Positions 50,706-60,307 are shown, counted from the stretch's first letter. The stretch is 64,000 nucleotides of DNA from Actinomadura rupiterrae (GCF_024172125.1 NZ_JAMZEA010000004.1:372001-436000), one strand, 5' to 3'. Notes: generated by a model not told the origin, from the sequence alone. Numbers and translations are program-made.

Positions 50706-51803
50706 TCAGTTCGCCGTGCGGCGGGCCCGGACGGGCCGCCAGCGGGCGAGCAGGCGCCGGTACATCGCGGCCGTCAGCTCGGCCTCGCCGCGCGCCATCC
50801 CGGCGAGGGCCACGGCGGTCTCCCCGACCGACTCGTCGGCCCGCAGCGCGGCGTCGTCCAGCAGGTGGACGAGCCCGCCGTAGTCGAGCTCCACCAGCGA
50901 GCGCGGATGGAACTCCTCCAGCCAGGAGCCGAGCGCCGCGAGCCGTCCGGCCGCCAGCGCGACCGGCTCGTGGGCCCGCTCGCCGAGGTGTTCGCGGACG
51001 ACGGGGAGCGCGGCGGCGATCCGGCGGCGCGCCTCCGCCATCGGCGTGACGTAGATGAGGGTACGCGTAGCGGAGGCCGTCGTCGGCCCGCGACGGGCGT
51101 GTTCACCGCATTCGTCCGGCGAATCCCCTACGGAAGGCGCTTCGCCCTCGCTCGGTCCGCCGTCCTCGCCGGGTCCGCCGCCCTCGCCGGGTCCGGCCCC
51201 GCCCGGTCCGGCGCCGACCGTCGCGGTCGGACCCGCGCCCGAAGGCGGCCCGGTGCTCGCGGCGGCGCCCGTCCCGCGCGAGGCGAGGCCGGGTTCCTCC
51301 AGGTGGCCGCGTGCCGCGCTCCGCCCGAGCAGCAGGAACCGCTCGGACGGGTCGAACGGCACGAACCAGTCGATCGGCACGTGCCAGGTGCTCGTCCGGA
51401 TGTGCGGCCGCAGCGTCCGGCCGCCGTCCCGCCAGTGCGCGAACGCGCGCTCGGCCCGCTCCGCCTCGTCCGGCGGGACGAACGCGGCGGCGACCGACGC
51501 CGGCGTCTCCTCGCGGAACCGCTCGAACGCCAGCCAGGACCGCAGCCGGGTCTGCCACGGGCACACGTAGATCATGCCGCCGGTCCGCCGGACGTAGGCG
51601 TCCCGGCACTCCAGCCGCGGCGCGACCTCGGGCGGGTAGCCGGCGAGGCGGCGCGCGGCGCGCCGGTGCTCGACCTCCAGGGCGTGGATCCGCCGCGGCC
51701 GCCGCCGGGAGTCGGCGTAGGCCGTCCACAGGGTCCGGGCCGGTTCCGGGAAGGCGGTAACCGGCTCATATACCCGTAGGTACGCGGCGTACGGAAACAC
51801 CAC
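50706..51803 (-). CDS. Hypothetical protein of the bldC-vdh neighbourhood
   Basis: The 365-residue protein lies between bldC and vdh, where Streptomyces also has a hypothetical gene. The N-terminal 165 residues contain conserved-looking aromatic blocks (WFVPFDPSERFLLLG, GGMIYVCPWQTRLRSWLAFERF), and the C-terminal 120 a helical region (TLIYVTPMAEARRRIAAALPVV). The middle (about 180-240) is a Gly/Pro/Glu-rich low-complexity segment. I know no function. GTG starts at 51803 and 51800 are equivalent. Confidence 0.7.
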   Translation of the reverse strand: MVFPYAAYLRVYEPVTAFPEPARTLWTAYADSRRRPRRIHALEVEHRRAARRLAGYPPEVAPRLECRDAYVRRTGGMIYVCPWQTRLRSWLAFERFREETPASVAAAFVPPDEAERAERAFAHWRDGGRTLRPHIRTSTWHVPIDWFVPFDPSERFLLLGRSAARGHLEEPGLASRGTGAAASTGPPSGAGPTATVGAGPGGAGPGEGGGPGEDGGPSEGEAPSVGDSPDECGEHARRGPTTASATRTLIYVTPMAEARRRIAAALPVVREHLGERAHEPVALAAGRLAALGSWLEEFHPRSLVELDYGGLVHLLDDAALRADESVGETAVALAGMARGEAELTAAMYRRLLARWRPVRARRTAN

Positions 51804-52052
51804 CGCATCGTTACATGAGTCCGGCCGAAATGCGGGCCGGTTGGGCCGCGTGAGACGCGCGTGTTACCTCTCCGTCCCTGATCAAGGGGTTCCGGGCGCC
51901 TCGCGGGACGTCCGGACCGTCCTTTCGGACAGGCCGTGCCGCCCCGGGGAACCGTCCCGCCACACGACACCGCGCTCCGTAGCGGGGTTCTGCCGCCGTG
52001 GTGACATCCACCACCTTTAGGCTGATCTCAAGACAGAGAGGAGGGCACTACC

Positions 52053-53135
52053 GTGCCTAATGTCTTCGGGTCGCCCCACAAGGGCACCGAACCCCGACAC
52101 GAGCAGGTCGTCTTCTGCCAGGACGAGGCCAGCGGCCTGCGCGCGATCATCGCGATCCACTCCACGGCCCTCGGCCCGTCGCTCGGCGGGACGCGCTTCT
52201 ACCCCTACGCGTCGGAGGAGGAGGCCCTCACCGACGTGCTCAACCTGTCCCGCGGCATGTCCTACAAGAACGCGCTGGCAGGGCTCGACCTCGGCGGCGG
52301 CAAGGCCGTGATCATCGGTGACCCCGGCACCGACAAGTCCGAGGCGCTGCTGCGCGCCTACGGGCGGTTCGTCCAGTCGCTGAACGGCCGCTACATCACC
52401 GCCTGCGACGTGGGCACCTTCAGCCCCGACATGGACCTGGTCGCCCGCGAGAGCGAGTTCGTCACCGGACGGACGGTCGAGCACGGCGGAGCGGGCGACT
52501 CCTCGATCCTGACCGCGTTCGGCGTCTTCCAGGGCATGCGGGCCGCGGCCGAGCACGTGTGGGGCTCGCCCACGCTGCGCGGCAGGCGGGTGGGAGTCGA
52601 AGGCGTCGGCAAGGTCGGGCACCGCCTGGTGGAGCACCTTCTGGAGGACGGCGCGGAGGTCGTGATCAGCGACGTCAGCGAGGCGGCCGTCGCGCGCGTG
52701 CGCGAGCGGCACCCCGAGGTCGCCACGGCCGCCGACAGCGCCGCGCTCGTCCGCGAGCAGCTGGACGTCTACGCCCCCTGCGCCCTCGGCGGCTCCCTCT
52801 CGGACGAGAACGTCGCCGTGCTCAGCGCCAAGATCGTCTGCGGCGCGGCCAACAACCAGCTCGCCCACCTCGGCATCGAGAAGCAGCTGGCCGACCGCGG
52901 CGTGCTCTACGCCCCCGACTACGTGGTCAACTCCGGCGGTGTGATCCAGGTCGCGGACGAGATCGAGGGCTTCGACTTCGACCGCGCGAAGGCCCGCGCG
53001 ACGAAGATCTTCGACACCACCGGGAAGATCTTCGCGCTCGCCGCCGAGGAGGGCGTCCCGCCCGCGGTCGCCGCCGACCGGCTCGCCGAGCGGCGCATGT
53101 CGGAGATCGGACGGCTGCGCGGCATCCTGCTCTGA
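52053..53135 (+). CDS. vdh: Valine/branched-chain amino acid dehydrogenase
   Basis: The 360-residue protein has [32 protein letters not shown] (substrate-binding Lys72 and catalytic Lys84), DVGTFSPDM and the NAD Rossmann motif [14 protein letters not shown]. It deaminates valine (also leucine/isoleucine) oxidatively, feeding branched acyl-CoA starters for fatty acids and polyketides. GAGGAGG precedes the GTG start. Position beside bldC matches Streptomyces vdh. Confidence 0.93.
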   Translation: MPNVFGSPHKGTEPRHEQVVFCQDEASGLRAIIAIHSTALGPSLGGTRFYPYASEEEALTDVLNLSRGMSYKNALAGLDLGGGKAVIIGDPGTDKSEALLRAYGRFVQSLNGRYITACDVGTFSPDMDLVARESEFVTGRTVEHGGAGDSSILTAFGVFQGMRAAAEHVWGSPTLRGRRVGVEGVGKVGHRLVEHLLEDGAEVVISDVSEAAVARVRERHPEVATAADSAALVREQLDVYAPCALGGSLSDENVAVLSAKIVCGAANNQLAHLGIEKQLADRGVLYAPDYVVNSGGVIQVADEIEGFDFDRAKARATKIFDTTGKIFALAAEEGVPPAVAADRLAERRMSEIGRLRGILL

Positions 53136-53143
53136 TCCCCTTG

Positions 53144-53188
53144 CCCGCCGGGGCGATCCGCGGTTCCGACGCGGCTCTCCCCGGCGGG
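53144..53188 (+). terminator. vdh terminator
   Basis: A perfect 10-bp stem (CCCGCCGGGG with CCCCGGCGGG) encloses a 25-base loop that itself contains CCGCGG, nine bases after the stop codon. Confidence 0.75.
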
Positions 53189-53447
53189 TCCGGGGCGTCC
53201 CGGGCACGTCCGCCGACGCGGCGCGCGGCCGCGTGTCGGGCCCCGGAATCCGCCCTCCGACCACCGGATACACTGGTGTCCTCCGCAACGAGCATCTCCG
53301 CCACGGGCTGACGATGTACCGAGCCGGGCGCAAAACGGGTACGGTTGTATCCGTGACTGACGCATGGCTCATCAGGCATCGGTTCGTGTGGTACACGCGC
53401 GCGTTGATGGGCCCACGAAAGCCCTGACCATCGAGGGGGTCGAGCCA

Positions 53448-53657
53448 ATGGGTCGCGGCCGAGCCAAGGCCAAGCAGGTAAAGGTTGCCAGGCAGCTCAA
53501 GTACAGCAGCGGCAACACAGACCTCGACCGCCTGCAGAAAGAGCTGGGTGTTCCGGACTCTCCGGCCGACGACGCCTATGACGAGCTCGCGGAGAAGTAC
53601 GCCGACTACGCCGACGACTACGAGGGCCAGCGCAAGAACGGCACCTCGGGTCACTGA
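53448..53657 (+). CDS. DUF3073 family protein
   Basis: MGRGRAKAKQVKVARQLKYS and an acidic C-terminal half (YDELAEKYADYADDYEG) define this 69-residue actinobacterial family, whose role is unknown. The basic front and acidic back suggest nucleic-acid or ribosome association. GAGGGGG precedes the ATG at 53448; an upstream in-frame extension lacks coding character. A strong terminator follows. Confidence 0.92.
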   Translation: MGRGRAKAKQVKVARQLKYSSGNTDLDRLQKELGVPDSPADDAYDELAEKYADYADDYEGQRKNGTSGH

Positions 53658-53671
53658 TCGGCTCTTGGCGA

Positions 53672-53712
53672 AACGCCACCGCAGGGACGCTCCCGTCCCG
53701 CGCGGTGGCGTT
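53672..53712 (+). terminator. Strong terminator behind DUF3073
   Basis: AACGCCACCGC and GCGGTGGCGTT form an 11-bp perfect stem; an inner GGGACG...CGTCCC hairpin extends it. It lies 15 bases behind the stop. Confidence 0.9.
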
Positions 53713-53906
53713 CGCGTTTCTGTGACCCGTCCCACAAGCGACGCACATCACACTCCCCGCTTGTCCGCTTCGTCCTTTGGACGAGCAGCAGCCCGTTTCG
53801 CCCTTCGGACGGGCGGCAGCACGCCGGTCATTAGCGGAATGCTCGTGATTGGCCGCTAGCGGCGAGTCCGTAGCCGGTTCGTAAGAGCCCGATGTCGGCT
53901 GCGCGG

Positions 53907-54629
53907 CTAGTGGCGGGGCTCGGGGACGGCCAGGGCGGTGTGGACGCCGGGTTCGGGCGCGCCGCCGATCTTCGGGCCGGGCTTGATCGTGACGCTGCCG
54001 ACGGCCTTGAGCATCGCGAGCGGCTCCCGCAGGTAGCCGTTGATCGTGGCATCGGTGCGTCCGCCGCCCATGCTCTGGTCGCCGACGCCGTACGCGTCGA
54101 TCCCGGCCGCCCGGCACAGCGCGACCGCGCGCGGCAGGTGGAACCGCTGGGTGACCACGGTGGCGCGCGTCACACCGAAGATCTGCTTGGCCCGGACACA
54201 CGAGTCCCACGTGTCGAGCCCCGCGAAGTCCCGGACGATCCGGTCCGCGGGAATCCCTGCCCTGATCAGGTAGTCGCGCATGGTCGTCGGCTCGTCGTAC
54301 TGCTTGGTCCGGTTGTCCCCGGAGACCAGCAGCACCTTGACCTTGCCGCGCCGGTACAGCTCGGCCGCGAGGTCGAGCCTGCGGGCCAGCAGCGGCGACG
54401 GCTCGCCGTTGGCGATCCCGGCCCCCAGCACCAGCGCGACAGGCGTCTCCGGCACGCTCTCGGGCGTATGCCGGTAGCGGGCGGTATCCGCATAAGCCCA
54501 GCCAGTCGGCAGCAGAGCCGCGAACACTCCGAGACCGGCCAGAACCGCCAGCGGCCCGGCGCGGTGCCGCAGCTTGGCCCTGGCCTTCACCAGCGCCGTC
54601 CCGGCGGCCCGCACCGCCCGCGTCCCCAT
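53907..54629 (-). CDS. DUF218/SanA-like membrane-anchored protein
   Basis: One N-terminal hydrophobic helix (AVLAGLGVFAALLPTGWAYA) anchors a DUF218 domain with VALVLGAGIANGEPSPLLARRL, VLLVSGDNRTKQYDEPTTM, DTWDSCVRAKQIFGV and VVTQRFHLPRAVALC. The family (SanA/YdcF) is linked to envelope barrier function and antibiotic tolerance in other bacteria. The GTG at 54644 is an alternative start. Its C-terminal PEPRH end borders DUF3073 across the terminator. Confidence 0.85.
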   Translation of the reverse strand: MGTRAVRAAGTALVKARAKLRHRAGPLAVLAGLGVFAALLPTGWAYADTARYRHTPESVPETPVALVLGAGIANGEPSPLLARRLDLAAELYRRGKVKVLLVSGDNRTKQYDEPTTMRDYLIRAGIPADRIVRDFAGLDTWDSCVRAKQIFGVTRATVVTQRFHLPRAVALCRAAGIDAYGVGDQSMGGGRTDATINGYLREPLAMLKAVGSVTIKPGPKIGGAPEPGVHTALAVPEPRH

Positions 54630-54721
54630 CCCGCTACCGCTCACACCCTGTAAGACGCGGCCGAGATCACGAAAGTTCGCGCCGCCACCGCCGGTCGCGG
54701 GGAGCGGAGCGGCGCGTAGCG

Positions 54722-54829
54722 CAGGCGTAGGTGCCTCGCTCGGGCGTAGGCGCCCTGCTCAGGCGTGGGCGCCTTGCCCAGGCGTAGGTGCCTTGCCCAG
54801 GCGTGGGGGGCCTTGCTCAGGCGTAGGTG
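54722..54829. repeat. 19-bp tandem repeat spanning the purM stop codon
   Basis: On the minus strand the last codons (CACCTACGCCTGAGCAAGG) are followed by about five further units of 19 bases (CACCTACGCCTGGGCAAGG-like). The TGA lies inside the first unit. Confidence 0.88.
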
Positions 54830-55848
54830 GAGTTGCCGGTGCCTTCGACGGTTTCGCCCAGCAGCCAGGACGGGACGCCTCGGGCGTTGAGGAGGGCGAT
54901 GGCGGCGTCGGCCGTGTCGGGGGCCACGATCGCGACCATGCCGACACCGAGGTTGAAGGTCTTGTCCATCTCGGCCTGGGGGACGTCGCCGTGGGCACGG
55001 AGGATCTCGAAGAGCGGCGGGATCGTCCAGGAGTCGCGGCGCAGGACGGCGTCGACGGTTTCCGGGAGCGAGCGGGCAAGGTTGCTGGTGAGGCCGCCGC
55101 CGGTGATGTGGGCGAACGCGCGGACGCCGCCCGTCTCCTTCACCAGGGCGAGCATGTCCTTGGCGTAGATCCGGGTGGGGGTCAGCAGCTCCTCGCCGAG
55201 GGTGCGGCCGAGCTCGTCCGGACGCGCCTCGATCGTCAGGTCGCTGTTCGCGAGGATGTGCCTGACCAGCGAGTACCCGTTGGAGTGGATGCCGGACGAG
55301 GCCATCGCGACGACGGCGTCTCCGGGGCGGACGCGGTCGGGGCCGAGCAGCTCGTCCGCCTCGACGACGCCGGTACCGGCGCCCGCGACGTCGAACTCGT
55401 CCGCGCCGAGGAGGCCCGGGTGCTCGGCGGTCTCGCCGCCGACCAGCGCCGCGCCCGCGAGCGCGCAGCCCTCGGCGATGCCGCCCACGATGTCGGCGAT
55501 CCGCTCCGGGACTACCTTGCCGCAGGCGATGTAGTCGGTCATGAACAGCGGCTCGGCGCCGCACACGGCCAGGTCGTCCAGGACCATCCCGACCAGGTCG
55601 TGCCCGATCGTGTCGTAGGTCCCGAGGCGGCGGGCCAGGTCGACCTTGGTGCCGACGCCGTCGGTCGAGGTCGCCAGCAGCGGCCGCCGGTACTTCAGGA
55701 ACGCCGAGGCGTCGAACAGGCCCGCGAAGCCGCTCGCGTCGTCCACGACCTCCGGACGGCGCGACCGCGCCACCCGCGCCTTCATCAGCTCCACGGCGCG
55801 CTCGCCCGCCGCGATGTCGACTCCGGCCGCCTCGTACGAGGTGCTCAT
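54817..55848 (-). CDS. purM: Phosphoribosylformylglycinamidine cyclo-ligase (AIR synthetase)
   Basis: The 343-residue enzyme has STDGVGTKVDLA, DLVGMVLDDLAVCGAEPLFMTDY, ALVGGETAEHPG, SSGIHSNGYSLVR and FAHITGGGLTSNLAR, all conserved in PurM. It converts FGAM to AIR with ATP, step five of purine synthesis. GGGGGGA precedes the ATG. A terminator and a repeat array separate it from purF on the same strand, so it likely has its own promoter or relies on read-through. The last residues NSTYA lie in a repeat unit. Confidence 0.96.
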   Translation of the reverse strand: MSTSYEAAGVDIAAGERAVELMKARVARSRRPEVVDDASGFAGLFDASAFLKYRRPLLATSTDGVGTKVDLARRLGTYDTIGHDLVGMVLDDLAVCGAEPLFMTDYIACGKVVPERIADIVGGIAEGCALAGAALVGGETAEHPGLLGADEFDVAGAGTGVVEADELLGPDRVRPGDAVVAMASSGIHSNGYSLVRHILANSDLTIEARPDELGRTLGEELLTPTRIYAKDMLALVKETGGVRAFAHITGGGLTSNLARSLPETVDAVLRRDSWTIPPLFEILRAHGDVPQAEMDKTFNLGVGMVAIVAPDTADAAIALLNARGVPSWLLGETVEGTGNSTYA

Positions 55849-55962
55849 GATCCCCCCGGCCCGCCGCACGGCGGGTCGCGTCCTCGGCCCGCCCTGATCC
55901 GCGAGCCTCCACCAACGCCCGCGCTACCGCGGGCTCCTGCGTTTCTTCGGTTGTATGCCCGG

Positions 55963-56053
55963 GCTCGTGCGCCCGCACGTCTGAGGGTCGTGCACCGCGC
56001 GTCTGAAGCTCGTCCACCCTCGCGTCTGAGGCTCGTGCGCCCGCGCGTCTGAA
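55963..56053. repeat. 22-23 bp tandem repeat between purM and purF
   Basis: Units start at 55963, 55986, 56008 and 56031 with the form GCTCGTGCGCCCGCGCGTCTGA. The array lies upstream of purM and just behind the purF terminator. The minus-strand purM promoter must lie in or near it. Confidence 0.9.
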
Positions 56054-56071
56054 GGCGGTCGGCCTTTTATG

Positions 56072-56105
56072 CGCCTCAGCCCGCCGTCCGGGACGGGCTG
56101 AGGCG
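56072..56105 (-). terminator. purF terminator
   Basis: CGCCTCAGCCCG and CGGGCTGAGGCG form a 12-bp perfect stem with a 10-base loop, five bases after the purF stop codon, followed on the minus strand by ATAAAAGG. Confidence 0.88.
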
Positions 56106-56109
56106 ACGG

Positions 56110-57567
56110 TCAGCGGCGGATGGTCTCCAGCAGGTGCTTGCCGCGGGCGGCCTCCTCGACGGCGATCGGGTAGACGCCGTCGAAGCAGGCCCGGCAGAGC
56201 CGGTCCTTCTGGATCTGGGACGCGGCGATCAGCTCGTCCAGGGAGATGAAGCCGAGCGAGTCCGCGCCGATCGAGTCGCGGATGCCCTCAACGTCCAGGT
56301 TCCCGGCGATCAGCTCGGCGCGGGTGGCGAAGTCGATGCCGTAGAAGCAGGGCCAGGCGACCGGCGGGCTGGAGATCCGGACGTGCACCTCCGCCGCGCC
56401 GGCGTCGCGGAGCAGGGACACGACCTGGCGCTGGGTGTTGCCGCGGACGATCGAGTCGTCCACGACGACCAGGCGCTTGCCCTCGATCGCCTCGCGCAGC
56501 GGGTTCAGCTTCAGCCGGATGCCGAGCTGCCGGATGGTCTGGGACGGCTGGATGAACGTCCGGCCGACGTAGGAGTTCTTGACCAGGCCCTGCCCGTAGG
56601 GGATGCCGGACGCCTCGGCGTAGCCGATCGCCGCCGGGGTGCCGGACTCCGGCGTCGGGATGACCATGTCGGCCTCGACCGGGTGCTCGGCGGCGAGCCG
56701 GCGCCCGACCTCGACCCGCGTCGCCTGGACGGACCGCCCGGCGATCGTGGTGTCGGGGCGCGCGAGGTAGACGTACTCGAACAGGCAGCCCTTGGGCCGG
56801 GCCTCGGCGAACCGCTCGGACCGGACGCCGGCGGCGTCGATCGCGATCAGCTCGCCCGGCTCGATCTCGCGGACGAACCGGGCGCCGACGATGTCGAGCC
56901 CGGCGGTCTCCGACGCCACGACCCAGCCGCCGTTCTCCTCCAGGGAGCCCAGCACCAGCGGCCGGATGCCCTCCGGGTCGCGGGCGGCGTACAGGGTCGT
57001 CTCGTCCATGAAGACCAGCGAGAACGCGCCGCGCGTGACCGGGAGGATCTCGCGCGCGGCCGCCATCGGGCCGCCCTCGCGGGTGGCCAGCAGCGCGGTC
57101 AGCACCTCGGTGTCGGAGGTCGCGGTGAGCGCCCCGCCGTCCAGCCGGGCGGCCAGGTCCGGGGTGTTGATCAGGTTGCCGTTGTGCGTGAGGGCCAGCC
57201 CGCCGTGGTCGGTGGACCGGAAGGTGGGCTGCGCGTTCTCCCAGGTCGGCGAGCCGGTGGTGGAGTACCGGCAGTGCCCGACCGCGATGTGGCCGCGCAG
57301 CGTGTTCAGGACGGACTCGTCGAAGACCTGGGCGACCAGGCCCATGTCCTTGAACACGACGATCCGCGAGCCGTCGCTGACCGCGATGCCCGCCGACTCC
57401 TGTCCGCGGTGCTGCAGCGCGTACAGGCCGTAGTAGGTGAGTTTGCTGACCTCCGCCCTGGCGGCCTGGTCCTGTGGGACCCAGACGCCGAACACGCCGC
57501 AGGCGTCCTGCGGAGGGCGGTCGGAGGGATCGATGTCATGGCTCAGTCGTCCATCACCGAGAGGCAC
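56110..57567 (-). CDS. purF: Amidophosphoribosyltransferase
   Basis: The 485-residue enzyme carries a short propeptide ending before CGVFGV; Cys23 is the N-terminal nucleophile after processing. The glutaminase domain has YYGLYALQHRGQESAGI, HCRYSTTG and THNGNL, and the PRTase domain has LVVVDDSIVRGNT. C-terminal cysteines (KDRLCRACFDG) fit the Fe-S type. It makes phosphoribosylamine, the first committed step of purine synthesis. The GTG at 57567 is the first codon in frame. Confidence 0.96.
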   Translation of the reverse strand: MPLGDGRLSHDIDPSDRPPQDACGVFGVWVPQDQAARAEVSKLTYYGLYALQHRGQESAGIAVSDGSRIVVFKDMGLVAQVFDESVLNTLRGHIAVGHCRYSTTGSPTWENAQPTFRSTDHGGLALTHNGNLINTPDLAARLDGGALTATSDTEVLTALLATREGGPMAAAREILPVTRGAFSLVFMDETTLYAARDPEGIRPLVLGSLEENGGWVVASETAGLDIVGARFVREIEPGELIAIDAAGVRSERFAEARPKGCLFEYVYLARPDTTIAGRSVQATRVEVGRRLAAEHPVEADMVIPTPESGTPAAIGYAEASGIPYGQGLVKNSYVGRTFIQPSQTIRQLGIRLKLNPLREAIEGKRLVVVDDSIVRGNTQRQVVSLLRDAGAAEVHVRISSPPVAWPCFYGIDFATRAELIAGNLDVEGIRDSIGADSLGFISLDELIAASQIQKDRLCRACFDGVYPIAVEEAARGKHLLETIRR

Positions 57568-57702
57568 GCTGGCCAGTCTAAAGGCCTGTCCGTTCTGCTC
57601 CGATCGGTGGAGTCCTTAATGGACCTTTACCCGCCCGCGCCACGGCCGGACGTCCGGGCGCGCGAGTGTGGGGACTCGACTTCAGGGGGAGGGCCGTTGC
57701 CG

Positions 57703-58071
57703 ATGACCATGCCGGGCTACCAGACGCGGACGCCGCCGAGGGCTCCGGAGCGGCGGGGCCTGGCCACGGCGTCCCTGGTGCTGGGTCTGGTCGGCCTCCC
57801 CGCGCTGCTGCTGTGCGGGGCGGGGCTCGCGGCGGCGCTGGTGGGGCTCGTGCTGGGTGCGGTCGCGGCGCTGCGGGGGCAGTCCCGGGGCCTGGCGGTG
57901 GCGGGGGTCGTGTGCTGCGCGGTGACACTCGCGGTCGGCGCGGTGTCCCTGGTCTGGCTGCTGAGCAAGGCCGCCCAATGCGCCGATACGTCCCGGTATC
58001 CGGACGACTACGGGCGGCAGCGGTGCATCGACCGCGAGTTCCCGTTCACGAGCGGCTCCCACGCTCCCTGA
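57703..58071 (+). CDS. DUF4190-like two-helix membrane protein
   Basis: The 122-residue protein has two hydrophobic helices (LVLGLVGLPALLLCGAGLAAALVGLV region, about 25-50, and VAGVVCCAVTLAVGAVSLVW, about 66-85) and a small C-terminal domain with two Cys. The pattern fits DUF4190 proteins, often seen beside sensing systems. AGGGGGAGGG precedes TTG/ATG starts; I chose the ATG at 57703. It is divergent from purF. Confidence 0.65.
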   Translation: MTMPGYQTRTPPRAPERRGLATASLVLGLVGLPALLLCGAGLAAALVGLVLGAVAALRGQSRGLAVAGVVCCAVTLAVGAVSLVWLLSKAAQCADTSRYPDDYGRQRCIDREFPFTSGSHAP

Positions 58072-58163
58072 TCTCCGGTCCGGCTTTGGACCAGGCTTCC
58101 GGTTTGGGGGCGATGTGAGATCGGCTACACCTTCGTGCCTGATCGGGAGCGACGCGGCGATCG

Positions 58164-58799
58164 TCACTCTTTTGCCGCCAGAGCGCGGACGGCCTGCTCG
58201 TCCAGGGCGGCGGAGTAGACGCGGACGTCGGCCAGCATCCCGGACATCCCGAGCTTTCCGGGCTCGGCCCCCAGCGACAGCGGGCCGCTCGGCGTCACCA
58301 CCGGATGCTCTAGCGGAATGGCCACATCGAGCTGGCCGTCCACGTACAGGAACATGCCCTGGGTGTCGACGACGAACGCCAGGTGCGTCCACGCGTCCAG
58401 GGCGAGGCGGGCGTGGCTGTCCATGTACTCGGGGCCCTTGATCGTGAAGAGCTGGACGCGCAGGCGCATCGCGTCCGGATGCAGCCAGATCCCGATCGCG
58501 CGGGCGTCCCCCTCGGCGACCTCCTTGAACAGCAGCGCGCGCCACTCCCCCGTCGGGCCCTCCGCGACGCTGACGCGGAACGCCGTGGTGAAGCCGAAGA
58601 CCTGGCTGAGCACCAGCTGCGGAACCGCCGGCACGACCGCGCGCCCGCCCGTCCCGTCGAAGGCCAGCGCCTCCCCATCGCCTCCGGGGACGATCCGGAC
58701 CCCCTCGTCCAAGGTCATCGCCGACCCCCCGCCGGTGGCGTCGGCCACCCGGCGGCCATCGATGTCCTCGACCTCGAAACTCCAGTGCGCGACGAGCAC
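58164..58799 (-). CDS. LamG/concanavalin-like domain protein without signal peptide
   Basis: The 211-residue protein is a single LamG jelly roll: LVAHWSFEVEDIDGR at the start, GGRAVVPAVPQLVLSQ, FTTAFRVSVAEG, AWTHLAFVVDTQGMFLYVDG and GMLADVRVYSAALDE at the end. Such domains bind carbohydrate or coat surfaces. No signal peptide is visible, so it may stay inside. GGAGGAGGTGG precedes the GTG. Ligand unknown. Confidence 0.8.
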   Translation of the reverse strand: MLVAHWSFEVEDIDGRRVADATGGGSAMTLDEGVRIVPGGDGEALAFDGTGGRAVVPAVPQLVLSQVFGFTTAFRVSVAEGPTGEWRALLFKEVAEGDARAIGIWLHPDAMRLRVQLFTIKGPEYMDSHARLALDAWTHLAFVVDTQGMFLYVDGQLDVAIPLEHPVVTPSGPLSLGAEPGKLGMSGMLADVRVYSAALDEQAVRALAAKE

Positions 58800-59185
58800 G
58801 GCGCCCACCTCCTCCCGGCATCCGGGCGCGGCGTCCGGGCCTGACCGGTGCCCTCCACCGTCCCAGCGCCCGCCCCCACGAACAAGGCCCAACCCCTCCG
58901 CCCAAGATCCCCTGCCCAGCCTCGGCACCACCAACCCGGCACCTGGACTCCGACAGCTGACCCGGGCAGCTAAGCCCCAACGCACCCGGCCGCCAAGAAC
59001 GCCTCGGACCGGCCCCCCAACCATGACCGAACCGGGACCGGAGGCAACCGGACCGGGACCGGGGCGGCCTGAACCGGGACCGGACCGGGCCGAGAGGGGT
59101 GAGCCGGACCGGGCGGGGCCGGAGCTTGGCACCACCGCCGAAGAATCAAGAAATCCGCCCCCAACGTTCCAAGCCCGCCGCTCGT
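58800..59185. other. Intergenic, no gene seen
   Basis: About 390 bp of GC-rich sequence with GGACCGGGACCGG-type direct repeats (clearest at 59030-59110) and no coding bias in any frame. Confidence 0.5.
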
Positions 59186-59626
59186 TTAGGTAGGTGAGAG
59201 AGGCAGATGGTCGGAGAGGTCCGCACGGGACCCGCTGGCCCGGACACGGCGGTCGCGGAGGGCGTCGTCCCAGGCCAGGTCGCCCAGGGCGAGGGCGATC
59301 CAGGTGTCGGCGTCCATTTCGACCACGTTGGGCGGGGTGCCGCGCGTGTGGTGCGGCCCCTCGATCGCCTGGACGGCGGCGTGCGGTGGGACGCGCACCT
59401 CCACCGACCGTCCCGGAGCCAGCTCGGCAAGCCGGTCGAGCAGCAGCCGGACGGCCCCGGTGACGATCGGACGCGCGGGCTCGACACCTGCCGCGCGGGC
59501 GGCGAGCAAGGTGTCGAGCGCGGCGAGGCGAAGAGCGGGCGTCTCGTCCGACCCGGCATACGCGGGCAGCCCGAGCAGGGCGCGCTGCTCATCCAGCAGC
59601 TCACGGGAAAGCGGTTTACGCGGCAT
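59186..59626 (-). CDS. Sterol-carrier-fold family protein
   Basis: The 146-residue protein ([19 protein letters not shown]) has an alpha/beta sterol-carrier-like pattern with [41 protein letters not shown]. In Streptomyces a similar gene lies close to purF, as here. Lipid binding is inferred from the fold only. The ATG at 59626 has a modest ribosome site. Confidence 0.7.
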   Translation of the reverse strand: MPRKPLSRELLDEQRALLGLPAYAGSDETPALRLAALDTLLAARAAGVEPARPIVTGAVRLLLDRLAELAPGRSVEVRVPPHAAVQAIEGPHHTRGTPPNVVEMDADTWIALALGDLAWDDALRDRRVRASGSRADLSDHLPLSPT

Positions 59627-60307
59627 CCCCGCCGACGCTACCCAACCCCCGCCCCACATGCCGCGCCCCAAACCGAACAGCGCCCCAACCCCCCACAAAG
59701 ACAGAGGAGACCCAAAACGAATCAAGCAACCAAGCCAGCGAGCGCCGAGAACCACACCCCCCGGCCGTCCCCCAACACAGACCGCCAGAACCCCGACCAA
59801 ACCCAGCCCATGAACCGAGCGCGTTCGCGGACCGAGCGCGGCCAGACGCGGCCTGGGCGCCAGCCAGAAGCGGACCGGACGCGGGCACGGACCAGCGCGG
59901 CGAAGATGCGGGGGCGGACGCATGGTCGACGCGAACCGGGCGCGGCGCAAACGCGGACGCGGTCCAGGCGGGAGCGGGCGCGGGGCGGACACAGGGAAGG
60001 CGCGGGTGCGGGTGCGGGCGGATTGGGGCTGGATGGGAGAGGGGGCTGGTGGGGGAAGACAGGGGGTGAGGACGAGTGTGACGAAACGGGCGTTCGGTGC
60101 CGCTGGTGGAGGTGGGGGAAGAACTGGAGTCTCGTTGGGGCGGCGCGGGCGGGGGTTGGCTGGTGACGGATCGGGTGCGGTCGTCTCCGCCGCGCCATCG
60201 GCCGGCAACCGGTAGAAAGGGGAGCGGTGCCGACGCGGGGGACGAAACAGATTTCACGGAAGTACGGGGGGCTTCTCCCCCGGTGGTAGAACACGGAGGG
60301 TGCGTAG
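59627..60307. other. Intergenic, 680 bp, no gene seen
   Basis: Degenerate GGCGCGGGC and GGACCGAGCGCGG repeats fill 59810-59990, and A-rich CCCCAAAC blocks lie at 59640-59720. No frame has consistent codon bias. The kinase promoter must lie near the right end. Confidence 0.5.

Noticed and set aside
57697..57702. TTG start for the DUF4190-like gene
   Set aside because: The ATG two codons later has better spacing to AGGGGGAGGG; the difference is two residues.
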